Source: an uncultured Eubacteriales bacterium (GTDB lineage: Bacteria; Bacillota; Clostridia; Oscillospirales; CAG-272). From it: DNA of 19,222 bases. Both the position numbers and the translations under genes were made by a program. Position 1 is the stretch's first letter, and the number at the start of each line of letters is the position of its first letter. Shown here piece by piece: positions 1 to 7,967 of the stretch. Location of the stretch: the NCBI GenBank assembly GCA_934476315.1, contig CAKSNQ010000031.1, positions 1 to 19,222 of the forward strand. The letters run 5' to 3'. The notes beneath the pieces were generated by a model. That model was not told the DNA's origin and ran no database searches. It saw nothing but the letters and a program-made list of their open reading frames with translations.

Positions 1-33
1 CCACGCCCTCCACTCCAAGGCTGGATGCGCGTC

Positions 34-53
34 GCGCCGCAACAACGCGGCGC
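34..53. other. GC-rich hairpin at left edge
   Basis: A perfect 7-bp inverted repeat, GCGCCGC (34-40) and GCGGCGC (47-53), encloses an AACAAC loop and is followed by a short TTT. It resembles a weak rho-independent terminator for a plus-strand gene ending to the left of the window, but the T-run is too short to be sure. Confidence 0.4.
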
Positions 54-62
54 TTTGCGCAT

Positions 63-103
63 TGGGGAGGGCGGCGCGGGGACGCGCCGATGACCCCTCC
101 CCA
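63..103. other. Two-segment inverted repeat (long hairpin)
   Basis: The outer arm TGGGGAGGG (63-71) pairs with the complementary CCCTCCCCA (95-103), and the inner arm GGCGCG (73-78) pairs with CGCGCC (83-88) around a GGGA loop. Together they form a 15-bp imperfect stem with one small bulge. No T-tract follows, so it is not a classical terminator; an intergenic repeat or a processed 3' end are possible. I see no supported gene in 1-224. Confidence 0.4.
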
Positions 104-224
104 TGCCCCTCCCGGGGGCGTTGAAATTTAGAAAGCCGGGCGAGGGAAAGCCCACCCATTTTGCCCGCGGGAGGGGGCTCCGTGAAAAAGTCGGCGTTGT
201 TCGCGAAAAAATCGGCGCGAAACC

Positions 225-253
225 TTGACAAAACGGGGAAAAAGGGTTACAAT
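225..253 (+). promoter_or_regulatory. Sigma-A type promoter of the yicC operon
   Basis: TTGACA (225-230) and TACAAT (248-253) are separated by exactly 17 bp. This matches the housekeeping sigma consensus at 11 of 12 positions. Transcription would start near 260, leaving a leader of about 35 nt before yicC. It is the only clear promoter ahead of the yicC-remA-gmk-rpoZ block. Confidence 0.85.
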
Positions 254-295
254 ATATGATGTATTGCCATATGATCGGGAAAGCGAGGCGATTGC

Positions 296-1198
296 GTGGT
301 CAGCAGTATGACAGCCATCGGACGGGCGGCGACGACCGACGACGAGGGAACCCTCCGGGTGGAGCTCCGCTCGGTCAATAACCGCTATCTGGACTGCTCC
401 GTCCGTCTGCCGCGGGCACTTTCGTGCCTGGAGGAGAGAATCAAGCCGTACCTGCAATCCCGCGGGATCAGTCGCGGCAAGATCGACGTGCAGATCGGCT
501 TTGAGGCGGCGCGCCCCGACGAGGGTGTCGCGCAGCTCAACGACGAGGCGGCGCGTGAGTATCTGTCGGCTCTTTTCCGTTTGCGCGACGAGTACGGTCT
601 GCGCGATGACATCAGCGTGATGAGCGTGGCGCAGAACCCCGCCCTTTTTGCCCCGCCGCGGGACGACGGCGACGATGGCGAAGAGGTCGCAGAGCACGCG
701 TGGCAACGGCTTTTGCCTGTGTTGGACGAGGCGACCGATCAGTTCCTTGCCGCTCGTCGGCGCGAGGGCGCCCGCCTGCGCGAGGACCTGCTTGCCAAGG
801 CGGACGGGATTGCCGCGGCGGTCGATCGCATCGAGGCACTGTCTGCCGAGGATGTGTCCGGCTACCGCTATCGGCTGGAGGAGCGGCTGCGCACGGTGCT
901 CGACGAGTACCGCGTCCGGGCGGACGAGGCGAGACTGCTCACCGAATGTGCGGTGTTCGCCGACAAGGTGGCGGTCGATGAAGAGCTGGTGCGCCTGCGG
1001 TCGCATTTTGTGCTGTTCCGCCAACTCATGGACAGCGATGAGGCGGTGGGGCGGCGGCTCGACTTCCTGCTTCAGGAGATGAACCGGGAGATCAACACCA
1101 CCGGCTCCAAATGCGCCAACGCCGAGATCGCGCATCTGGTGGTGCATGTCAAGAACGAGCTGGAAAAAATCCGTGAGCAGGTGCAGAATCTGGAGTGA
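296..1198 (+). CDS. yicC: YicC family endoribonuclease-like protein
   Basis: 300-residue protein of the YicC/YloC family, which includes an endoribonuclease that acts on small RNAs in E. coli and a stress-associated protein in other bacteria. The start reads MVSSMTAIGRA, matching the family's usual SMTGFGR opening, so I take the GTG at 296; a GAGG motif about 7 nt upstream is a modest ribosome-binding site. The C-terminal half ends with the family signature (NREINTTGSKCANAEI, then VKNELEKIREQVQNLE), the most conserved part of the DUF1732 domain. Length is normal (about 290-300). It is the first gene after the promoter at 225 and opens the classical yicC-remA-gmk-rpoZ order of Firmicutes. The ATG at 308 is a possible alternative start but would cut into the conserved motif. 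Family assignment is firm; the exact RNA target is unknown. Confidence 0.93.
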   Translation: MVSSMTAIGRAATTDDEGTLRVELRSVNNRYLDCSVRLPRALSCLEERIKPYLQSRGISRGKIDVQIGFEAARPDEGVAQLNDEAAREYLSALFRLRDEYGLRDDISVMSVAQNPALFAPPRDDGDDGEEVAEHAWQRLLPVLDEATDQFLAARRREGARLREDLLAKADGIAAAVDRIEALSAEDVSGYRYRLEERLRTVLDEYRVRADEARLLTECAVFADKVAVDEELVRLRSHFVLFRQLMDSDEAVGRRLDFLLQEMNREINTTGSKCANAEIAHLVVHVKNELEKIREQVQNLE

Positions 1199-1272
1199 CG
1201 CGCCGTGGGCAGATGAGGGACAGAGACTTTTGCCGCCGCGATATGCCGCGGTCGGAGCAAGGAGTGTAATTT

Positions 1273-1557
1273 ATGGCGAAATTTATCAATATCGGGTTTG
1301 GAAACATGGTTGCCGCCGATCGCATCATCGCGCTGGTCAGCCCCGATTCCGCGCCCATCAAACGGTTGATTCAGAGCGCAAAGGACGATGGGCGCGCCAT
1401 TGACGTGACCTGCGGACGGCGGGCGCGGGCGGTCATTGTGACCGATTCCGAGCATGTGATTCTGTCCGCGATTCAGGCGGAGACCATCGCGAACCGTCTG
1501 GACTATGACGACGGAGATGAGGATGAGGACGAGGACGATGCCCCGTCCGAAAACTGA
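1273..1557 (+). CDS. remA: RemA/DUF370 family DNA-binding regulator
   Basis: 94-residue protein of the RemA (extracellular matrix regulator A, DUF370) family. In Bacillus subtilis RemA is a DNA-binding activator of biofilm matrix and osmoprotection genes and assembles into rings. The sequence opens with the family-typical MAKFINIGFGNMVAADRI and contains SPDSAPIKRLI and DVTCGRRARAVIVTDS, both characteristic. AAGGAG at 1259-1264 lies 8 nt before the ATG. After about residue 77 the protein ends in an unusual run of Asp and Glu (about 12 acidic residues) encoded by GAT/GAG/GAC triplets, extending beyond the conserved core. It sits between yicC and gmk, its usual place in Firmicutes. Whether it controls biofilm genes here is inference from family membership. 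Confidence 0.93.
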   Translation: MAKFINIGFGNMVAADRIIALVSPDSAPIKRLIQSAKDDGRAIDVTCGRRARAVIVTDSEHVILSAIQAETIANRLDYDDGDEDEDEDDAPSEN

Positions 1558-1587
1558 CGACAGCTGCGGTACGGAGGAGATTTGCGG

Positions 1588-2208
1588 ATGGGAAAAGGGA
1601 TTCTGATTGTGATTTCGGGGCCTGCCGGGAGCGGCAAGGGAACGGTGACGGCGCGGCTGATGGCGACGGGGGACTACGCGTTCTCGGTTTCCATGACGAC
1701 GCGCGCGCCAAGACCCGGCGAGGTGCCGGGGCGGGACTATCTCTTTGTGACGCGGGAGGAATTTGAACGCCGCCTTGCCGCGGGAGAGTTGCTCGAGCAC
1801 AACGAATACTGCGGGAATCTGTACGGAACGCCGCGTCGCGAGGCGGAGGCGGTTTTGGCAAGCGGCAAAAATCTGATTCTGGAGATCGACGTCAACGGCG
1901 GGTTGCAGGTGCGGGAGAAATACCCCGATGCGGTGCTCGTCATGCTGGCGCCGCCAACCTTCGATCAGCAGGAGCGCCGCCTGCGCGGTCGGGGCACGGA
2001 GGACGACACGGTCATCCGCCGTCGGCTGGACACGGCGCACTCGGAGCTGGGACGGTTGTCGGAATACGATTACATTGTCTATAACAACGACGAGGACACT
2101 GCGCGGTGCGCCGAGGACATTCTCGCCATTGTGCGGGCGGAAAAGTGCGCGGTGCGCCGCCATCCCGATGCGTGCGAGCGCTACTTTGCCAACCGCATGC
2201 CGGACTGA
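1588..2208 (+). CDS. gmk: Guanylate kinase
   Basis: 206-residue guanylate kinase, the cytosolic enzyme that phosphorylates GMP to GDP using ATP in purine nucleotide synthesis and salvage. The P-loop ISGPAGSGKGTV is near residues 9-20. The GMP-binding region contains SVSMTTRAPRPGEVPGRDYLFVT and LLEHNEYCGNLYGT, followed by ILEIDVNGG; all are standard for the family, as is the length. The ATG at 1588 is preferred because GGAGGA (1573-1578) is 9 nt upstream; a TTG at 1582 in the same frame would be too close to that site. It is the third gene of the promoter-225 operon. I see nothing unusual in catalytic residues. Confidence 0.95.
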   Translation: MGKGILIVISGPAGSGKGTVTARLMATGDYAFSVSMTTRAPRPGEVPGRDYLFVTREEFERRLAAGELLEHNEYCGNLYGTPRREAEAVLASGKNLILEIDVNGGLQVREKYPDAVLVMLAPPTFDQQERRLRGRGTEDDTVIRRRLDTAHSELGRLSEYDYIVYNNDEDTARCAEDILAIVRAEKCAVRRHPDACERYFANRMPD

Positions 2209-2297
2209 CGCTTTTGACGATTTTTCGGCGCCCGATGCTCAGCCTGAAAACTGATTCTACATAAAATATTGTCCGTGAAGGAAGAAAGAGGAAAACT

Positions 2298-2672
2298 ATG
2301 CTTCATCCCACCATTGACGAACTGACCAAGGGAGAATACAACCGATATGAGCTTGTGATCGCGACGGCGAAATGCGCACGCATGGTGACGGACGAGTACG
2401 TCCGCCAAAGAGAGATGGCGGAGCGCGAGGTGTCCGGCAACAAGGACGCCGACAAATCGATCGTCAACATGATCGACAAGGAGTACCGCGACGAAAAGGC
2501 GGTGCGGGTGGCGATCAATCACCTGTATTCGGGTGACTTCTATGTGACCAATACGGTGGAGCATCCCGATCCGGAACCCGCAACTGACGGTGAAGCGGGT
2601 GAGAGCACGGGCGCGGAGGCCGTGGCAACCGCACAGACGGAGGAGACTGCGAAGGAGGGCGAGGGCGCGTAA
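2298..2672 (+). CDS. rpoZ: DNA-directed RNA polymerase omega subunit
   Basis: 124-residue omega subunit, which binds the beta' subunit and helps RNA polymerase assembly and stability. The first 60 or so residues (MLHPTIDELTKGEYNRYELV, then IATAKCARMV and later DEKAVRVAINHLYSGDFYV) match the fold and the clostridial version of the family. Beyond about residue 88 the protein runs into a 35-residue tail rich in Glu, Ala, Gly and Thr, not part of the conserved domain and longer than typical (family about 65-100). A GAGG-containing leader precedes the ATG. Its TAA stop (2670-2672) lies inside the loop of the terminator hairpin that follows. In many relatives coaBC comes next; here priA does. Confidence 0.92.
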   Translation: MLHPTIDELTKGEYNRYELVIATAKCARMVTDEYVRQREMAEREVSGNKDADKSIVNMIDKEYRDEKAVRVAINHLYSGDFYVTNTVEHPDPEPATDGEAGESTGAEAVATAQTEETAKEGEGA

Positions 2673-2692
2673 GAGCGCCCGCCGCTTTTTTT
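2663..2692 (+). terminator. Rho-independent terminator overlapping the rpoZ stop
   Basis: GGGCGC (2663-2668) and GCGCCC (2675-2680) form a perfect 6-bp stem, followed by GCCGC and a run of seven T (2686-2692). The loop contains the rpoZ stop codon, so a ribosome finishing rpoZ would melt the stem. This may couple termination to translation. It likely separates the yicC-rpoZ transcript from priA. Confidence 0.65.
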
Positions 2693-2945
2693 CACGCTTC
2701 GGGCGTTTGCACGTTTTTCGCCTGTTTTGCACCTCGCGTTTTCGCAAATTTGCTCCCGACGGGTTCGCGCGGCGGGGGGAATGCGCGGAAGAATCGCGCA
2801 CTCGCGTTTTTTGCGTGTTTTGCATTTTCGTGTTGCTTGTATCGTTGGCGCGGCTGTCCGGTGAAGCGGAGCCGCCCGAAAAGAAAGAAAAAAGAGCCGA
2901 CATACACGGTCGGTCAGCGTTGGGAGGACGAGAGGAGGTCACGCC
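2693..2945. other. Gene-free region between rpoZ and priA
   Basis: About 250 bp with no credible gene. The plus strand is rich in T-runs and carries two words twice: TGTTTTGCA (2723-2731, 2816-2824) and CTCGCGTTTT (2733-2742, 2801-2810). An inverted repeat built from GCGGCT and AGCCGC lies near 2851-2876. I could not assign a confident promoter, though priA probably needs one here given the terminator upstream. AGGAGGT at 2933-2939 is the priA ribosome-binding site. In related genomes coaBC often occupies this interval; no remnant is visible. Confidence 0.5.
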
Positions 2946-5438
2946 ATGGCGAATGTGTACGCCCGGGTCTATGTGCTGGATCTGCCGCTCGTGGCGGATC
3001 ATGAATATACCTATGCTGTGCCCGCGGCGCTGACGGATGAAGTGCATCGCGGCTCTTTTGTTACGGTCCCGTTCGGTGGGGGCAACCGACAGCGGCTGGC
3101 GCTGGTGACAGAGCTTGCGCCGACGACCGACCAGCCCCGCGTCAAGCCGTTGATCTCGGTCAGCCCGGGGCGACTGGAGCTGCGGGAGGAAGAAATGCAG
3201 CTTGCCCTGCGCATGAAGGAACAGCTTCTGTGCACGGTGGGGGACGCCGTGCGCGCGATGGTTCCCGCGTCGGCGCTCATGCGCATGACGGAAATTTATC
3301 GGCTGTCTCCGGATGCCGACCCGGAGGGCTACGACCCTGCCTGCCCCGAGGACGGCGAGGTGCTCGCTTACCTGCGGGCGCACCCCGATACCCCGACGGC
3401 GACGTTGCGCCACACGTTCGGCGCGTCGGTGGAGGACAGCCTTTGGCGACTGCGCCGCAGGCGGCTCGTGGTGCGGGATGCGGAATACAAGGACGTGGAC
3501 GCCGCGCGCTACACCATGTGCCGACGGTTGGCGATCCCGACCGAGACGGCGGACAGGCTGTTGCGGGGCGAGCGCGTGGACGGTCGCGTTCTGCGCTCCG
3601 AAAAGCAGATGACGATTTTGCGCACCCTGCTCGGCCTTGACGGGATGGCTCCGGACAAGGTGCTGTGTGAGGCGGCAAAATGCACCGCGTCGGTGCTGAC
3701 GACCATGACCCGGAGCGGACTGCTCGCCGAGGAAAAGCAACAGGTCGAGCGCAACCCGTACGCGCCCCCAGCGCATGTCGGGACGCCTGCGCCGATTTGT
3801 CTGAACGAACAGCAAAAAGAAGTCTATGAAACGCTCCGCGGCTTTGTCGACGCGGGAGAGGCGCACGCCTGCCTGCTTTACGGCGTGACGGGGAGCGGCA
3901 AAACCTCGGTCATGCTGGCGCTCATCGAGCACCTGCTCGCGACGGGGCGGGGCGCCATCGTCCTGCTCCCCGAAATCGCCCTGACGCCGCAGTCGGTTTC
4001 CATCTTCTGTACCCGCTTCCGGGGCGAGGTCGCGGTCATCCATTCGGGACTGTCGGCGGGGGAGCGCTACGACGCCTACTGCCGCATCCGCGAGGGGAAA
4101 TGCCGCGTTGTGCTCGGCACCCGCTCGGCGGTCTTCGCCCCGGTGGAAAACCTCGGCGCCATCATCATCGACGAGGAGCAGGAGCACACCTACAAGTCGG
4201 ACAGCAACCCCAAATACCGCGCGCATGACATCGCCCGGTTCCGTTGCGCGAGCGCTGGCGCGCTGCTGCTTCTCGCCTCGGCAACGCCGTCGTTGGAGAG
4301 CTATTACAAGGCGACGGAGGGAAGCTACACCCTGCTTCGCCTGACCGAACGCTTCGGCGGGGCGACCCTGCCCGAGGTGCTCATCGCGGACACGCGCGGG
4401 GAGGCGCACAGCGGAAACGTTTCGCCGCTCGGCGGGCGGCTGTGCGAGGAGCTGACGAAAAATCAGACGGCGGGCGAGCAGTCCATTCTGTTTCTCAACC
4501 GCCGCGGCTACCATAAATTTGTGTCCTGTCGCAAGTGCGGCAAGGCGATCCTCTGCGAGCGGTGCAGTGTTGCCATGACCTATCATACCCGCCGTGGAAG
4601 CTACGACGAGGGTGAGCTGCTTTGCCACACCTGCGGCGCCCGCCGCCCCGTGCCCGCGACCTGCCCGGAGTGCGGCTCGCCGCACCTGACGCACAACGGC
4701 TACGGGACGCAACGCGTCGAGCAGGAGCTGGGACAGCTTTTGCCGGAGGCGCGCGTTCTGCGTATGGACACCGACACCACCTCCACCAAATTCGCCTATG
4801 ACCGCATGCTCGGGCAGTTCCGCTCCCACGAGGCGGACATCCTGCTCGGCACACAGATGGTGACAAAGGGGCACGATTTCCCCGACGTGACGCTGGTGGG
4901 CGTGCTGTCGGCGGACTCCTCGCTGTATCTGGATGATTACCGCGCCGCCGAACGCACGTTTGCGCTTCTGACGCAGGTGATCGGCAGGGCAGGGCGGGGC
5001 AAGCGCCCGGGGCGTGCGGTGATTCAGACCGCCAACCCCGACCACGAGATTATCCGCCTCGCCTGCGCGCAGGATTACGACACGTTTTACCGACGCGAGA
5101 TCGCCCTGCGGCGCCTGCTGGTGTTCCCGCCGTTCTGCGACATCGCTTTGCTCACGCTGTCCTGCGAGGACGAAAAAACATTGCTTCTGACCTCCCGCCG
5201 ACTGTACGAGGAGGTCGAGGCGCGCATGAAGGGCGAGTTTTCCGACGTTCAGCTCATCGTGTTCGGTCCGTTCGAGGCGCCCGTCTACCGCGCGGACAAC
5301 CGCTACCGCATGCGCATGGTCTTCAAATGCCGCCTCAACCGCCGCTCGCGTGCTCTGTTTTCCTCCCTCCTGCTCGCCTTTCCCGGCGGCGCGGGGGCGG
5401 CTCAGCTTTCGGTCGATTTCAATCCGTCCTCGCTCTGA
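2946..5438 (+). CDS. priA: Primosomal protein N' (replication restart helicase PriA)
   Basis: 830-residue PriA, the DEAD/DEAH-like 3'-5' helicase that recognises stalled forks and reloads the replicative helicase. The N-terminal DNA-binding domain begins MANVYARVYVLDLPL. Walker A is GVTGSGKT at residues 313-320 and the Walker B box is DEEQ at 409-412, followed by EHTYKSD; many family members have DEEH here. A cluster of eight cysteines in CxxC-type pairs begins near residue 528 (CRKCGKAILCERC, later CHTCG and CPECG) and forms the family's two zinc sites. Helicase motifs V-VI include GTQMVTKGHDFPDV and QVIGRAGRG. Length is normal for Gram-positive PriA. The ATG has AGGAGGT 6 nt upstream. It is followed by def after 42 nt, a common arrangement. 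Confidence 0.96.
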   Translation: MANVYARVYVLDLPLVADHEYTYAVPAALTDEVHRGSFVTVPFGGGNRQRLALVTELAPTTDQPRVKPLISVSPGRLELREEEMQLALRMKEQLLCTVGDAVRAMVPASALMRMTEIYRLSPDADPEGYDPACPEDGEVLAYLRAHPDTPTATLRHTFGASVEDSLWRLRRRRLVVRDAEYKDVDAARYTMCRRLAIPTETADRLLRGERVDGRVLRSEKQMTILRTLLGLDGMAPDKVLCEAAKCTASVLTTMTRSGLLAEEKQQVERNPYAPPAHVGTPAPICLNEQQKEVYETLRGFVDAGEAHACLLYGVTGSGKTSVMLALIEHLLATGRGAIVLLPEIALTPQSVSIFCTRFRGEVAVIHSGLSAGERYDAYCRIREGKCRVVLGTRSAVFAPVENLGAIIIDEEQEHTYKSDSNPKYRAHDIARFRCASAGALLLLASATPSLESYYKATEGSYTLLRLTERFGGATLPEVLIADTRGEAHSGNVSPLGGRLCEELTKNQTAGEQSILFLNRRGYHKFVSCRKCGKAILCERCSVAMTYHTRRGSYDEGELLCHTCGARRPVPATCPECGSPHLTHNGYGTQRVEQELGQLLPEARVLRMDTDTTSTKFAYDRMLGQFRSHEADILLGTQMVTKGHDFPDVTLVGVLSADSSLYLDDYRAAERTFALLTQVIGRAGRGKRPGRAVIQTANPDHEIIRLACAQDYDTFYRREIALRRLLVFPPFCDIALLTLSCEDEKTLLLTSRRLYEEVEARMKGEFSDVQLIVFGPFEAPVYRADNRYRMRMVFKCRLNRRSRALFSSLLLAFPGGAGAAQLSVDFNPSSL

Positions 5439-5480
5439 CGCCGAGGCCCCGGTACACGCATAAAAGAAAGGAAGTTTTCC

Positions 5481-5948
5481 ATGGCAAAAAGAAAAATTGT
5501 GCAGTTCGGCGACGACATTCTCCGCCGCACCTGCCGCCCCGTCGATAAGATCACTCCCGCGACGCTCACCCTCTTGGACGACATGGCGGAGACCATGCGC
5601 GCCGCCGACGGTTGCGGGCTTGCCGCGCCGCAGGTGGGGATTCTGCGCCGCATCGTCGTCATCGAGGTCGAGCCGGGCGAGCTGATCGAAATGATCAACC
5701 CCAAGATTATCGCTACCGCGGGCGTACAGGAGGAGAGCGAGGGGTGCTTGTCGCTCCCCGGTGAGTTCGGCATCACGCACCGCCCGATGCACGTCACCGT
5801 CCGCGCGCTCAACCGCCGGGGCGAGACGTTCGAGCTGAGCGGGAGCGGTCTGCTTGCCCGCGCCATCTGCCACGAGGTCGATCATCTGGACGGCAAGCTG
5901 TTCATCGACTGCGTTGTCCGCATGCTCGACAGTGACGCGGAAAACTGA
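5481..5948 (+). CDS. def: Peptide deformylase
   Basis: 155-residue iron/zinc metalloenzyme that removes the formyl group from the N-terminal methionine of nascent proteins. All three signature motifs are present: GCGLAAPQVG (from residue 44), EGCLSLPG (E87-G88-C89-L90-S91) and HEVDHLDG (H131-E132-D134-H135). C89, H131 and H135 are the expected metal ligands and E132 the catalytic acid/base. AAAGGAAG lies before the ATG. The TGA stop overlaps the ribosome-binding site of fmt, so the enzyme that removes formyl groups and the one that adds them are coexpressed. Confidence 0.97.
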   Translation: MAKRKIVQFGDDILRRTCRPVDKITPATLTLLDDMAETMRAADGCGLAAPQVGILRRIVVIEVEPGELIEMINPKIIATAGVQEESEGCLSLPGEFGITHRPMHVTVRALNRRGETFELSGSGLLARAICHEVDHLDGKLFIDCVVRMLDSDAEN

Positions 5949-5961
5949 GGAGGTGCGCACG

Positions 5962-6918
5962 ATGAGCGACCGCGACATCCGTATTCTTTTTATGGGCACG
6001 CCGGATTTTGCCGTGTTCTCGCTGGACGCGCTTCTTGGCGCCGGGGAGAACGTTGTCGGCGTGGTGACGCAGACCGACAAGCCGCGCGGACGGGGCTACG
6101 AGATGGTTCCGCCGCCGGTCAAGGTGTTCGCACAGGCGCACGGGATTCCCGTCTATCAGCCCAAAACCCTGCGGGACGAGGCGTTCGCCGAGCTGCTCGC
6201 GCGCATTGACCCCGATCTGATTATCGTCATCGCGTTCGGCAAGATTCTGCCCGAAAACGTACTGTCCTACCCGCGTCTCGGATGCATCAACGTCCACGGC
6301 TCGCTCCTGCCGCGCTACCGCGGCGCCGCGCCGATGCAACGCGCCATCATGGAGGGCGAGCGGGTGACGGGAATCACGACCATGTTCATGGACGCCGGGG
6401 TGGACACGGGCGATATGCTGTTGCGGGCGGAGCTGCCCATCGGCGAGGACGACAATTTTGAAACGATTCACGATAAATTGGGCGCGCTCGGTGCCGGGAC
6501 GCTGATGAAAACGCTGGCGGCGCTCCGCGCGGGCACGCTCCGGCGCGAGCGGCAGGACGACAGCCTTGCCACCTACGCCGCCAAGATCGAAAAGGAGGAT
6601 TGCCTGCTGGACTTCACCCTGCCTGCCGCGACGCTCGCCAACCGCATCCGCGGGCTGTCGCCCGTCCCGCTGGCGTTTACCCACACCCCCGACGGGAAAA
6701 TGCTTAAGGTCATCGCGGCGCGCGTCGCGAAGGATGCCGCGGTTCCCGCCGGCGCCCGACCCGGGGAGATTATCGACACCTCCGACGGGACGGTCACAGT
6801 TGCCTGCGGCGAGGGGGCGCTCTCGCTGACCCGCGTTCTGCCCGAGGGCAAGGCGCGCATGGACAGCGCCGATTTTATCCGCGGCAGAAAGGTCGCTGTG
6901 GGGGACATTCTCCGGTAA
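5962..6918 (+). CDS. fmt: Methionyl-tRNA formyltransferase
   Basis: 318-residue enzyme that transfers a formyl group from 10-formyl-tetrahydrofolate to initiator Met-tRNA. The N-terminal formyltransferase domain starts IRILFMGTPDFAVFSL. The catalytic triad is visible as N110 and H112 in INVHGSLLPRYRGAAP and D148 in DAGVDTGDML, corresponding to N106, H108 and D144 of the E. coli enzyme. The C-terminal tRNA-binding OB-like domain contains AAKIEKEDCLLDF and RIRGLSPVPLAF. The start is set at the ATG at 5962: GAGGAGG (5947-5953) is well spaced and the open frame upstream gives residues unlike the family. It is the third gene of the priA-def-fmt run. Confidence 0.96.
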   Translation: MSDRDIRILFMGTPDFAVFSLDALLGAGENVVGVVTQTDKPRGRGYEMVPPPVKVFAQAHGIPVYQPKTLRDEAFAELLARIDPDLIIVIAFGKILPENVLSYPRLGCINVHGSLLPRYRGAAPMQRAIMEGERVTGITTMFMDAGVDTGDMLLRAELPIGEDDNFETIHDKLGALGAGTLMKTLAALRAGTLRRERQDDSLATYAAKIEKEDCLLDFTLPAATLANRIRGLSPVPLAFTHTPDGKMLKVIAARVAKDAAVPAGARPGEIIDTSDGTVTVACGEGALSLTRVLPEGKARMDSADFIRGRKVAVGDILR

Positions 6919-7030
6919 AACGCGGGGCTTTCCGCGGAGCTTTCCGGGGTGTCGCCCGGTTGAGGCGCGGACGCCGCCGGGATTTTCCCCGGGGATTCTG
7001 CCCGGGTGCGATGGTTCCCGTAAGATGCGG
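6919..7030. repeat. Degenerate ~12-bp tandem units after fmt
   Basis: Directly after the fmt stop the DNA breaks into repeated GC-rich blocks of about 12 bp, such as GCGGGGCTTTCC and GCGGAGCTTTCC side by side, then GGGATTTTCCCC and GGGGATTCTGCCC. Read on the minus strand these resemble the CCGCGGA-containing 12-bp units inside rsmB. The rest of the interval to 7145 holds no gene; AAGAGGTG just before 7146 is the ribosome-binding site of the next gene. Confidence 0.45.
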
Positions 7031-7145
7031 CGGCAGGCGCTTTCCCCACGCGGCGCATGAGATACAGGCGCGCGGCGCAAGCTATCGGTGACGTTTCGGG
7101 AAGCGTACTTTTCATTTCCAATTTTCATGAAAGAGGTGTAATCTG

Positions 7146-7844
7146 ATGCTATTCGGCTATTTCTGGGGCGACTGGACGTTCATTGTGCTCATTCCGGCGC
7201 TCATTCTGACGTTCTGGGCGCAGATCTCCGTACAGCGGGCTTACCGTAAATATTCCCGCGTCCCCAACGTCCGGGGAATGACCGGGGAGCAGGCGGCGCG
7301 GCGGATTCTCGACGCCAACGGGCTGACCAATGTGCGCATTGAGACCATCGCGGGCGAGATGACCGACCACTACGACCCCCGCACCAACGTTATCCGTCTG
7401 TCGCAGGGCGTGTACGGCGCGGACACCGTGGCGGCGGTCGGCATCGCCGCGCATGAGGCGGGGCACGCCGTGCAGTATGCGCAGGGCTATGCGCCCGTCA
7501 AGGTGCGCACGGCGATTCTGCCCGTCTGCAATATCGGCTCCTCGGCGGCAATGCCCCTGTTTTTCCTCGGACTGTTCTTTTCGTATGATCCGCTGATGAT
7601 GGCGGGCATCCTCGCCTATGCCACGGTCACGCTGTTTCAGCTCGTCACCCTGCCGGTCGAGTTCAACGCCAGCCACCGCGCTTTGCAGGCGCTGGAGGAT
7701 GGGGGCTCGCTGTCCTTTGAGGATGTAAAGGGCGCGCGCCGGGTGCTCCGCGCCGCCGCGATGACCTACGTTGCCGCGCTTGCCACCTCGCTGCTCTCGC
7801 TGTTGCGGCTTCTGATTCTTGCCAATTCGCGCCGTCGGCGCTGA
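7146..7844 (+). CDS. YugP-like membrane zinc metallopeptidase
   Basis: 232-residue membrane protein of the neutral zinc metallopeptidase 2 family (YugP-like). The zinc-binding motif HEAGH is at residues 103-107 in IAAHEAGHAVQYAQGY; the following LPVEFNAS segment probably supplies the third ligand (Glu). Hydrophobic segments lie at the N-terminus (about 8-29), about 125-145, 148-172 and near the C-terminus (about 205-228), consistent with an integral membrane enzyme. The central part after YRKYSRVPNVRGMTGEQAARRIL is cytoplasmic or membrane-associated. The family commonly sits between fmt and rsmB in Clostridia, as here. The substrate is unknown. The ATG is preceded by AAGAGGTG. Confidence 0.9.
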   Translation: MLFGYFWGDWTFIVLIPALILTFWAQISVQRAYRKYSRVPNVRGMTGEQAARRILDANGLTNVRIETIAGEMTDHYDPRTNVIRLSQGVYGADTVAAVGIAAHEAGHAVQYAQGYAPVKVRTAILPVCNIGSSAAMPLFFLGLFFSYDPLMMAGILAYATVTLFQLVTLPVEFNASHRALQALEDGGSLSFEDVKGARRVLRAAAMTYVAALATSLLSLLRLLILANSRRRR

Positions 7845-7886
7845 GTTTTTGTGCGGGAAGCCGGGGCAAGTGAAGAATTGTCCCTC

Positions 7887-7967
7887 AAAACAGACCGGGG
7901 ACGGGGGGAAAGCAGACTCCAAAGCAAACCCCGTAAAGTCGTCCCCAAAGACCCATAAAACAGACCG
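7887..7967 (+). repeat. Direct repeat in the rsmB leader
   Basis: AAAACAGACCG occurs at 7887-7897 and 7957-7967, 70 bp apart, with several AAAG plus C-rich blocks between them. The second copy runs into AAAGGATGG (7968-7976), the rsmB ribosome-binding site. Whether the repeat has a role or is a duplication remnant is unknown. Confidence 0.45.

Noticed and set aside
1..128. 3' end of a gene entering from the left on the plus strand
   Set aside because: All three frames stay open for 90 bp or more, but the translations are Arg/Pro/Ala-rich without recognisable motif, and hairpins occupy the region. A coding end cannot be excluded but is not supported.
5854..5961. Upstream extension of fmt
   Set aside because: The open frame overlaps def and gives residues unlike the family; the ATG at 5962 has a strong ribosome-binding site and starts the conserved domain.
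2181..6080. Very long minus-strand open frame of about 1300 codons opposite priA, def and fmt
   Set aside because: It is a by-product of high GC codon bias. The plus-strand genes carry complete family motifs, while the antisense translation is rich in Arg, Ala and His and has no recognisable domain.
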